The position numbers and the translations under genes are program-made. Source: Paradesertivirga mongoliensis (GTDB taxonomy: Bacteria; Bacteroidota; Bacteroidia; Sphingobacteriales; Sphingobacteriaceae). Taken from it: a stretch of DNA of 64,000 bases. Shown here in pieces: positions 42,798 to 49,866 of this stretch. The first letter of the stretch is position 1. Every line of letters starts with the position of its first letter. Below the pieces are notes generated by a model that was given only the letters and a program-made list of their open reading frames with translations, was not told the DNA's origin and did not search any database. The stretch spans positions 1 through 64,000 of the forward strand of contig NZ_JAFMZO010000002.1 of assembly GCF_024436395.1 (NCBI RefSeq), given 5' to 3'.

Positions 42798-43901
42798 ATG
42801 AGAATCGCACAAATAGCGCCTTTATATGAAGCCGTACCTCCCAAATTATACGGCGGAACCGAACGGGTGGTGCATTATTTAACGGAACAGCTTGTTAAAC
42901 AAGAGCATGAGGTAACTTTATTTGCCTCGGGTGATTCTCATACCGGGGCGCGGTTGATTAAAAGTGTAGAAAGTGGTTTACGCTTAAAGGCAGACTGTAT
43001 AGATCCACTGGCGTATCATATCGTGCAAATGCAGGACGTTATAGATTGTGCGCATGAATTTGATATATTACATTTTCATACCGACTATCTGCATTTTCCG
43101 TTTACAAAAAATCTTGGAATTCCAATCGTCACCACTCTACATGGAAGACTCGATATCCCTGATTTACAACCTATCTATAATAAGTTCAGATCGCAACCTG
43201 TCATCTCAATTTCTAAGAGCCAGCAAAAGCCACTTCCGCAGGCTAACTGGATGGGTACAGTTTATCACGGGCTGCCTGAAGGCTTACATAAACCGGGGAA
43301 TGGCAATGGTGGTTATCTTGCGTTTGTGGGTCGCATTTCCCCGGAAAAAGGGATCGCCCAGGCGATTGAAATTGCAATCACCTCTCAGATCCCATTAAAA
43401 ATAGCTGCGAAAATAGATAATGCGGACAGGGAATATTACGAAGCGAGTATTAAGCATTTATTAAAGCATCCTTTAATTGAGTTTTGCGGAGAGATCAACG
43501 AAGAGCAAAAAACTGATTTTATGGGAAACGCATTAGCCCTGCTCTTTCCGATCAACTGGGCGGAACCTTTCGGTATGGTAATGATTGAAGCGATGGCCTG
43601 CGGTACACCTGTAATTGCCTTTGACGCCGGCTCTGTTCCTGAAATAATTGATGATAAACAGTCGGGATTTATTGTAAGCTCTGTTAAGGAGGCGGTGACC
43701 GCAATCTCAAAGCTATCTCAACTTAGCCGTAGTAAAGTCAGGGAGTTGTTTGAAGAACGATTTACCGCTTCGAGGATGGCTAACAATTATCTCGGAATCT
43801 ATAATTCAGTGATAAACAATCATCAGTCGGGTAAAGCACAAAGCTTTAATATAAAACTGCAGCACCCTGATTTATTAGCTTTCTCTGGTAAAGAAAACTG
43901 A
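42798..43901 (+). CDS. Family 4 glycosyltransferase
   Basis: A 367-residue GT-B fold retaining glycosyltransferase. The N-terminal domain begins RIAQIAPLYEAVPPKLYGGTE, a pattern shared by the GT4 enzymes that use nucleotide-glucose. The C-terminal domain carries FVGRISPEKGIAQAIEIA and the nucleotide-sugar motif EPFGMVMIEAMACGTPVIAF. The following gene is a glycogen-debranching enzyme, so a role in alpha-glucan or compatible-sugar metabolism is likely. I use the ATG at 42798, directly behind AAAGGAGG. Confidence 0.92.
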   Translation: MRIAQIAPLYEAVPPKLYGGTERVVHYLTEQLVKQEHEVTLFASGDSHTGARLIKSVESGLRLKADCIDPLAYHIVQMQDVIDCAHEFDILHFHTDYLHFPFTKNLGIPIVTTLHGRLDIPDLQPIYNKFRSQPVISISKSQQKPLPQANWMGTVYHGLPEGLHKPGNGNGGYLAFVGRISPEKGIAQAIEIAITSQIPLKIAAKIDNADREYYEASIKHLLKHPLIEFCGEINEEQKTDFMGNALALLFPINWAEPFGMVMIEAMACGTPVIAFDAGSVPEIIDDKQSGFIVSSVKEAVTAISKLSQLSRSKVRELFEERFTASRMANNYLGIYNSVINNHQSGKAQSFNIKLQHPDLLAFSGKEN

Positions 43902-43950
43902 CGACTTAGTATAAAGATTAAGATTATAGAACAGCACTTAAATCATTGTT

Positions 43951-46116
43951 ATGCAAACAGAAGAATCTTTGATGGAAGAAGATAAATTCCATATCTCCCC
44001 GGATGCTGTTAACGCAGACGATCGGATTAACATTCTGAATCACTCAAACACCTTTGGGATATTCGACAGGTGGGGTAATATTTATCCTAACGGGAAAATG
44101 GTGCAGGGTATCTATCATGATGGTACCCGGTACATCAATAAACTCGTTCTAACCATTAATGGTCAAAAACCTTTGCTGTTAAGCAGCAACATCAAAGAGG
44201 ATAATGATATTCTTTCGGTGGACCTTACCAATCCGGCACTTACTTCCTGTAACCTTCCTGATAATACGGTTCATATTTCGAGAAAGCTATTCGTTCGGGA
44301 TGGTGCTTTTTATGAAGAGATTGACTGCAGCCATTATGGAAACACCGAATGTACATTTAACCTTGAACTTTCATTTGACGGAGATTTTAAGGACATTTTT
44401 GAAATCCGGGGAATTCAAAGATATGTTGCAAAAAATAAGGTAAAATATTGCGACGCAGGCCAGGAGTGTATGATGGAATATGACGGCCTTGATGGAATAA
44501 AAAGGACGAGCGCTTTCGAAATCACCACTGATGCGGATTATTCCATAAAAAAAAACAAGATTTTATTTACGATAAATCTTAGAGCTCAAAAGCCTGTAAA
44601 AATAATTTATTCATTGCGCTTCTTATCAGGAGGTGACAAGTCTAAAGACATCAGTTATAGTGAAGCAAAAAGCTTAATTGAAAAGGAAAGAAATACAACC
44701 AGTATATTATTTGCAGAGGTTGACACTTCTAATGAACAGTTTAATCACTGGATAAACCGCTCTAAAGCTGATCTGCTTTCGTTGTTGGCCCAAACAGAAA
44801 CCGGCAAATATCCGTATGCCGGAGTACCCTGGTATAATACCCCATTTGGCCGGGACGGTATCATTACGGGCATTGAAACTTTATGGCTGATACCCGAAAT
44901 AAGCCGCGATGTGTTATTATTCCTTGCTTCAAAGCAAGCTACAGAGCTTATTCCTGAAAAGGATGCTGAACCGGGAAAGATCCTTCACGAGGCACGCACC
45001 GGTGAAATGGCAAATACCGGCGAAGTGCCTTTTAAAGAATACTACGGAACGATTGATGCTACTCCCTTGTTTGTAATGCTGGCCGGTATGTATTATGAAC
45101 GAACTGCAGATCTGGAATTTATAAAACGACTATGGCCTAATATAAAAGCAGCGCTGGCCTGGATAGATAATTACGGCGACCTGGATGGGGACGGCTTTGT
45201 GGAATATGAACATAAAGCAAAAAACGGGCTTACTAATCAGGGATGGAAAGATTCATATGATTCTGTGATGGACGAATCAGGTGAACTCGCTGAAACTCCT
45301 ATTGCCTTGTGTGAAGTGCAGGGTTATGTTTTTGCAGCTAAACAACATGCCTCTAAACTCGCATTGCTTTTAAACGAACAAGATTTTGGTGAACGCTTAT
45401 CGAAAGAGGCCGGAGACTTAAAACATAATTTTAATGAAAAGTTCTGGGACGATGGCTTGAGCTGTTATGTTCTTGCACTTGATGGTCAAAAAAAACCTTG
45501 CAAAGTAATTTCTTCAAATGCCGGACATTGCCTCTTTACCGGTATTGCTGATAAAGACAAGGCAAGGAAACTTGCGGATACTTTACTGAGCGGTGATATG
45601 TTCAGCGGTTGGGGTATCCGTACGCTTTCCTCTTCAGAAAAAAGATACAATCCGATGTCGTACCATAACGGCTCGATATGGCCCCATGATAATGCGCTTA
45701 TTGCTTATGGTTTAGCAAGATATGGCTTCAGGGAACATGTGTTAAAACTTACAGAAGCCATATTCCAGGCTTCCCTGTTTATTGAGCTCCATCGACTTCC
45801 CGAATTATATTGTGGCTTTGAAAGAAGGCATAGCGAAGGTCCAACACTATATCCTGTGGCCTGTTCGCCGCAGGCCTGGTCGGTTGCCGTTGTATTTATG
45901 CTTTTACAGGCTTGCTTTCAAATAGAAATAGATGCGCCCTCAAAAACAATTTCATTCAACAGACCTGTCCTTCCTGAATACCTTGGTCAGGTTTCCATAT
46001 CGAATCTTGCACTGGATAATGGAACTTGCGGTCTGCTGTTTAACCGCCACCATAACGATGTATCCTTTAATCTTTTGCAAAAGCCGGATGATTGGGATAT
46101 CCTGATTAAAAAGTAG
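43951..46116 (+). CDS. Amylo-alpha-1,6-glucosidase (glycogen debranching enzyme)
   Basis: A 721-residue protein with the N-terminal glycogen-debranching beta domain (residues about 25-230, GDFKDIFEIRGIQR) and a C-terminal (alpha/alpha)6 GH133-like catalytic domain: PWYNTPFGRDGIITGIETLW, DLDGDGFVEYEHKAKNGLTN, SYHNGSIWPHDNALIAYGLA. It removes alpha-1,6 branches or acts on related alpha-glucans in the cytoplasm. It follows the GT4 gene by 49 nt and ends at a strong terminator. Such GT4-debranching pairs recur next to stress-response genes. Confidence 0.92.
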   Translation: MQTEESLMEEDKFHISPDAVNADDRINILNHSNTFGIFDRWGNIYPNGKMVQGIYHDGTRYINKLVLTINGQKPLLLSSNIKEDNDILSVDLTNPALTSCNLPDNTVHISRKLFVRDGAFYEEIDCSHYGNTECTFNLELSFDGDFKDIFEIRGIQRYVAKNKVKYCDAGQECMMEYDGLDGIKRTSAFEITTDADYSIKKNKILFTINLRAQKPVKIIYSLRFLSGGDKSKDISYSEAKSLIEKERNTTSILFAEVDTSNEQFNHWINRSKADLLSLLAQTETGKYPYAGVPWYNTPFGRDGIITGIETLWLIPEISRDVLLFLASKQATELIPEKDAEPGKILHEARTGEMANTGEVPFKEYYGTIDATPLFVMLAGMYYERTADLEFIKRLWPNIKAALAWIDNYGDLDGDGFVEYEHKAKNGLTNQGWKDSYDSVMDESGELAETPIALCEVQGYVFAAKQHASKLALLLNEQDFGERLSKEAGDLKHNFNEKFWDDGLSCYVLALDGQKKPCKVISSNAGHCLFTGIADKDKARKLADTLLSGDMFSGWGIRTLSSSEKRYNPMSYHNGSIWPHDNALIAYGLARYGFREHVLKLTEAIFQASLFIELHRLPELYCGFERRHSEGPTLYPVACSPQAWSVAVVFMLLQACFQIEIDAPSKTISFNRPVLPEYLGQVSISNLALDNGTCGLLFNRHHNDVSFNLLQKPDDWDILIKK

Positions 46117-46140
46117 AAAATATAATCTGTGGATAAACAC

Positions 46141-46172
46141 AAAACCCGGTTCCGGATAACGAACCGGGTTTT
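46141..46172. terminator. Bidirectional terminator after the glycan pair
   Basis: AAAACCCGGTTC (46141-46152) / GAACCGGGTTTT (46161-46172), perfect 12-bp stem with an 8-nt loop, A and T flanks on both sides. Confidence 0.92.
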
Positions 46173-46289
46173 TATGTTTTAACTGTACTCAGCAGGACAC
46201 AAGTTTCCAAACATTTTATCGGAGATTTGGAATTTTATTACGTTTAATTGCTCGAACAATGTTTAAATATGGCGGCGGGAAGAATTCCA

Positions 46290-47021
46290 TCAAACACGAA
46301 CATTCTTTTCAATTGCAATCGTTAACAGAAAAACCGCTTCTGTAACAGCAAAAACACTATGAGTGATACCAGTCTGAAGGGTTAGCATTTCACCTTTTCT
46401 AAGTCCTGATTCCAGCTTGTCGGTTTTGAAATTAATATGACCATCGAGCACCTGAACTGTAATTATTCCGGGGGCTTTGTGCGCCTTTAGTTCAGCTTCT
46501 GCGTGTAAAGCGATGAGAACGATTCGCAATCCTTCATTTTTAAGTAAAGTTATAGCGTTCCTGTCGCTGTTATGCCATGCTGCTTCTGATTTAATCTGAT
46601 TTTGAGCTGTATTTAGGTCCAATACCACCATTTCCGCGTCTAGTGTGCGTTCACCGGCGGATCGTTGGGGTGTAGCATCATTTGATTTTTCAACTGATGG
46701 TGCTTCAATTTCAATACTTGATTTTTCTTTAAGTGCCGCAATGATTTTATCTGTTGCCGGGTCACTTGATATGCCGTACCCGTTTATCAGGGTGCCCTTA
46801 ATGTTATGCTTTGTAGAAGATATTGCATAAACTATGGCTTCATCACCAGGGTCGGTAGCCCCTTCAAATCGGTAATGCTCGTCAACCACGAATTCTTCAG
46901 GATGGATCTGTAATGAATTGCCGTGGCATATAAGGCAGTTGTCGCTTAAATTAAAATCCACTGTATAGCCGCCCTCTTTAAGCTTTTGCAGGACTTCAGT
47001 AACTGTTGACATTTTATTCAT
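46290..47021 (-). CDS. Two-domain protein: small PRPP-synthetase-like module plus cupin
   Basis: A 243-residue protein joining two unrelated parts. Residues 1-105 match the small Bacteroidota proteins annotated (doubtfully) as phosphoribosylpyrophosphate synthetase: TEVLQKLKEGGYTVDFNL, LQIHPEEFVVDEHYRFEGAT, VYAISSTKHNIKGTLINGYG. After a linker, residues about 135-243 form a cupin (LIALHAEAELKAHKAPGIIT, VQVLDGHINF, GEMLTLQTGITHSV). A clear AAGGAG ribosome site sits 6 nt before the ATG at 47021. It is the last gene of the Rrf2-oxidase-globin operon. I infer a ligand or redox sensor role, without proof. Confidence 0.8.
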   Translation of the reverse strand: MNKMSTVTEVLQKLKEGGYTVDFNLSDNCLICHGNSLQIHPEEFVVDEHYRFEGATDPGDEAIVYAISSTKHNIKGTLINGYGISSDPATDKIIAALKEKSSIEIEAPSVEKSNDATPQRSAGERTLDAEMVVLDLNTAQNQIKSEAAWHNSDRNAITLLKNEGLRIVLIALHAEAELKAHKAPGIITVQVLDGHINFKTDKLESGLRKGEMLTLQTGITHSVFAVTEAVFLLTIAIEKNVRV

Positions 47022-47043
47022 ATTCTTCTCCTTTTCTCTGCCC

Positions 47044-47370
47044 TTAAGGCGAGATTATTTTAACTGTTATACCATTGATATGTTCATCAATTAAAATCTG
47101 ACAAGCCAACCTGAGCCCTTTATCCAATTTCGCTTTCGTCAGTGTGGTGTCTTCATTCCGATCAAAAGAGTTTAGCTGTATACCTGGCTCTATCTCAATT
47201 AAACATGTGCCACACTTTCCCATTCCTAAACAGTCGCCGAAATCTTCAGGGCCGAGTTTATCATAGATCAGCATCATCAAGTTTCGATATTCGTTAGGAT
47301 AGGTCTCCAGGTGATACATTGCACCCTCGATGTTCACCATCAAGCTGATAATTGTAAGAGGATTTTTCAA
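47044..47370 (-). CDS. 2Fe-2S ferredoxin
   Basis: A 108-residue plant/adrenodoxin-type ferredoxin with cluster ligands Cys47, Cys53, Cys56 and Cys90 (DCLGMGKCGTC and LACQI). The start is probably TTG at 47370: AAGGA lies 6 nt upstream and residues 1-10 form the first strand of the fold; ATG at 47340 is the alternative. It lies 9 nt downstream of the second globin gene, so it may supply electrons to the globins to reduce or detoxify NO. Confidence 0.9.
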   Translation of the reverse strand: MKNPLTIISLMVNIEGAMYHLETYPNEYRNLMMLIYDKLGPEDFGDCLGMGKCGTCLIEIEPGIQLNSFDRNEDTTLTKAKLDKGLRLACQILIDEHINGITVKIISP

Positions 47371-47379
47371 ATCTCGTCC

Positions 47380-47763
47380 TTATCTCGGAATACCTTTAAC
47401 AGCCTGCATGATCGAAGCAATGCTGGCAGTTCTTTTTCTGGCGTTTTCTGCGATCTGGCCATCAAAGTGTTCGCTGATTGTTTCATCAAACAAAGCAAGC
47501 CACCGGTCGAAATGCTCTTTGCCAATCGGTAACGGTAAATGCTTAGGCATAGGATCATCTTTATATGTTCTGGTATATAAAAGAACAGTCGACCAGAAAT
47601 CAATCATTCGGTTTAAATGCGCGGGCCAGTTATCTTTAATTACATCGTTAAAGACATCCCTAAGCAAAGGATCTTCTCTCACCTTGTCATAAAATGCGTT
47701 TACCAGTACAGAAACATCTGCTTCCGTTAAAATATCCGAACTCTTTTTAAGCTCCTCTCCCAT
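47380..47763 (-). CDS. Group III truncated haemoglobin (second copy)
   Basis: A 127-residue group III globin: B10 Tyr25 (NAFYDKVREDPLL), the WPAHLNRMIDFWS helix, distal-side His75 (PMPKHLPLP) and proximal His84 (EHFDRWLALF). It begins with ATG overlapping the TGA of the upstream globin gene (TGATG), so the two are translationally coupled. Group III globins bind O2 or NO, and NO/peroxide handling is the usual proposal. About 35-40 percent similar by eye to its partner. Confidence 0.93.
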   Translation of the reverse strand: MGEELKKSSDILTEADVSVLVNAFYDKVREDPLLRDVFNDVIKDNWPAHLNRMIDFWSTVLLYTRTYKDDPMPKHLPLPIGKEHFDRWLALFDETISEHFDGQIAENARKRTASIASIMQAVKGIPR

Positions 47764-48149
47764 CACACAATTACTTTATCGGGGCCACCTTTCATATTCT
47801 CCAGCTTGGTTAAAAACATGGCCGCCATTAATCCCGCGCGTTTCTTAGTTTCTGTCGCCATCTCTCCCTCGAAATGTGAATCGATCGTGTCGTTGAACAA
47901 TAATAGCCACCGTTCAAAATGTTTGCCTTCGATCGGTAGCGGCGCATGCTTGGCGAACGGATTTCCCTTGAAGCCCGGCACGCCAAATAAGGCGGCATTC
48001 CAAAACAAGTACATTTTATCAAGATGTGGTTGCCAGTCTGAAATAACACTATTAAAGATAGGCCCGATTAGGTCATCGTTTTGAACTTTAGAGTAAAACG
48101 TATTCACAAAAATTATGATGTCGCTTAATCCTTGAATGTCTGTTTTCAT
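47763..48149 (-). CDS. Group III truncated haemoglobin (first copy)
   Basis: A 128-residue group III globin with Tyr19 (NTFYSKVQNDDLI), WQPHLDKMYLFWN, distal-side His68 (PFAKHAPLP) and proximal His77 (KHFERWLLLF). It lies 5 nt after the small membrane-protein gene at 48155. Two group III globins in tandem within an oxidase operon imply a division of labour, for instance NO dioxygenation versus oxygen delivery, but sequence does not decide this. Confidence 0.93.
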   Translation of the reverse strand: MKTDIQGLSDIIIFVNTFYSKVQNDDLIGPIFNSVISDWQPHLDKMYLFWNAALFGVPGFKGNPFAKHAPLPIEGKHFERWLLLFNDTIDSHFEGEMATETKKRAGLMAAMFLTKLENMKGGPDKVIV

Positions 48150-48154
48150 ATGAA

Positions 48155-48568
48155 TTATTTAAAAAGGCTTACCGCCGATGAATCAATGTGATAATATATA
48201 GCCCAGGCAACAAAAGATATCAGGAGAATGAAAATCCAGAAAGGAATACTTTGCGGGGTCTCACTTCCAACAATTAAAAAGTTCTTAGAATCACCCTTGC
48301 CATAAGCGTTGATCATTATTGGGATTACTCCATCAACCACCGCATTTTCTTTGATTCCCTCGATGGCGATAGCGGGTCCGTTCCGCACCTCGAAGGGAAT
48401 AAACCTGATACCCTCCTTGCCTGTTGGATCTTTGCTGACAATTTTAAGTGAATGTTGACCGTCTACCAGCTTTGTAGTATCCAACTCAAAATTTACCGGC
48501 GATACAAGCTCTGCTATGGGTTTTGGTTCATCGTCAATGAATATGAATATCTTGCTTTTATCTACCAT
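48155..48568 (-). CDS. Oxidase-associated single-pass membrane protein, Ig-like domain
   Basis: A 137-residue protein: about 105 residues of beta-rich, Ig-like sequence (VNFELDTTKLVDGQHSLKIV, then EGIRFIPFEVRNGPAIAI), then one membrane helix (WIFILLISFVAWAIYYHI) and a short tail. There is no signal peptide. Similar proteins are named cytochrome C in databases but no CxxCH motif is present. The tail-anchor-like layout would leave the domain in the cytoplasm unless the helix inserts the other way. Position in the operon makes it a likely accessory subunit of the oxidase. Confidence 0.72.
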   Translation of the reverse strand: MVDKSKIFIFIDDEPKPIAELVSPVNFELDTTKLVDGQHSLKIVSKDPTGKEGIRFIPFEVRNGPAIAIEGIKENAVVDGVIPIMINAYGKGDSKNFLIVGSETPQSIPFWIFILLISFVAWAIYYHIDSSAVSLFK

Positions 48569-48569
48569 G

Positions 48570-48830
48570 TTAGTCGGCGCTTAATATATGTTGTTTAATA
48601 TGATTTATGGACTTTTCTCCAGGCCGAAGGATCCATTTTAAAGAATAAAAGAGGGTACACAGCACTAAGATAACACCTACCCATACAATTACATAGTCCC
48701 AGTCGCTTTGTGGGCCTGCACCGTGGGTGACACCCCGTAAAACTTTGGGTTGTTGCTTTTCACATACCGGACACGCTAATAACCAGTTATTTGTTACTAA
48801 AAGCGAAAGCACCAAAAATAACTTCCTCAT
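48570..48830 (-). CDS. Small membrane protein with exported CPVC motif
   Basis: An 86-residue protein: signal-like N-terminus ending LLAC, then CPVCEKQQPKVLRG, a His/Gly/Ala stretch, and a second membrane helix (VIVWVGVILVLCTLFYSLKW). The exported Cys-Pro-Val-Cys could bind copper or haem, or act as a thiol pair in oxidase assembly; the first Cys might instead be lipidated. It lies 32 nt after the CcoO-like gene and 1 nt before the next. Confidence 0.7.
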   Translation of the reverse strand: MRKLFLVLSLLVTNNWLLACPVCEKQQPKVLRGVTHGAGPQSDWDYVIVWVGVILVLCTLFYSLKWILRPGEKSINHIKQHILSAD

Positions 48831-48862
48831 ATTTCTTGTTATTTGATTGCATTAAAATCCAG

Positions 48863-49858
48863 TTATTCTAACGATTTGATAAGCTTCTCGATCTCTGCTG
48901 CTGTAACCTTTCTGGAATTATTCCCCCAGCTTGTTCGTTCATGATTCATAATGGCAGCGATTTCTGCTGGTTTTAATCTGTTGTTGGTTCCGACAGCCGG
49001 CATCTCCCCGAATTGATCCTGCGCGTTATATCCATTCATTATTATATCCAGCATTAATTCAGGATTGTCGTCAAGCACAACTTTACTGCCTTTAAGCGGG
49101 GGAAAGGCACCTTTGAGGCCTTCTCCGTTAGCCTGGTGACAACTTTGACAATTATTAGAATAGAGCATAGCTCCATCCATCTCGGGTTCGGCACCGGGTT
49201 TTGATGTGTTAGCCAAACCTGGCTTTTTAGGATATAAGAACTCTGGTTCAGGAGTACCGTTGGGTAATTTCGCCTGTTTTAATTCTTGTAAATAGGCTAC
49301 CAATTGAAGTGCTTCTTCGGTTGCAACAACTTTTCCTTTCCTGCCCTTCATAAACTCTTCGGGGATATTCACTTCGGTATCACCTTTTTCCAGTTTATCT
49401 TTTATGGTAAATAACCATGGATAAGCAGGCATAATGGACTCTTTTACCACAATACGCGGATTGAATAAATGCGGTAAATGCCAATCTGCACTAGGCTGCC
49501 GCTGACCGATGTTTGCAAGGTCAGGGCCGGTCCGTTCTGTACCCATCAGGGTAGCAGTGTTTCTCCAAAAGTCTGTTCGATAATTGTTTGCGTAATCTGC
49601 TGCTACACTCGGGCGTTCGCCCCACACGTTATCCATTTCGATACTCCTAACCTGCTGGGTGTGACAAGCAACGCATCCGTTAGATATATATAGCGCCTTA
49701 CCTTTTATGGCATCTTCACTTAAGGGAATGGCATTGGGCAATGCAGCGTTTATACGCTGATTGGTCATAGCAGGCATAATACAAACCATGATGGTAAGAA
49801 AAAGAAAGAGCAGAAGTGCCGTAGTAAATAATTTATTATGATTATTGAAAAATTCCAT
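48863..49858 (-). CDS. ccoO: CcoO-like di-haem c oxidase subunit (CcoO/CcoP-type fusion)
   Basis: A 331-residue protein: one N-terminal membrane helix, a CcoO-type cytochrome with Cys62-Val-Ala-Cys65-His66, TGPDLANIG, LFNPRIVVKESIMPAYPWLF, then a second class I cytochrome with Cys237-Gln-Ser-Cys240-His241 and axial Met286. The first part matches CcoO of cbb3 oxidases; the second takes the place of the separate CcoP, for which no gene is present. It should carry electrons to the catalytic subunit encoded 8 nt upstream. Periplasmic side of the inner membrane. Confidence 0.9.
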   Translation of the reverse strand: MEFFNNHNKLFTTALLLFLFLTIMVCIMPAMTNQRINAALPNAIPLSEDAIKGKALYISNGCVACHTQQVRSIEMDNVWGERPSVAADYANNYRTDFWRNTATLMGTERTGPDLANIGQRQPSADWHLPHLFNPRIVVKESIMPAYPWLFTIKDKLEKGDTEVNIPEEFMKGRKGKVVATEEALQLVAYLQELKQAKLPNGTPEPEFLYPKKPGLANTSKPGAEPEMDGAMLYSNNCQSCHQANGEGLKGAFPPLKGSKVVLDDNPELMLDIIMNGYNAQDQFGEMPAVGTNNRLKPAEIAAIMNHERTSWGNNSRKVTAAEIEKLIKSLE

Positions 49859-49866
49859 GTCTATAC

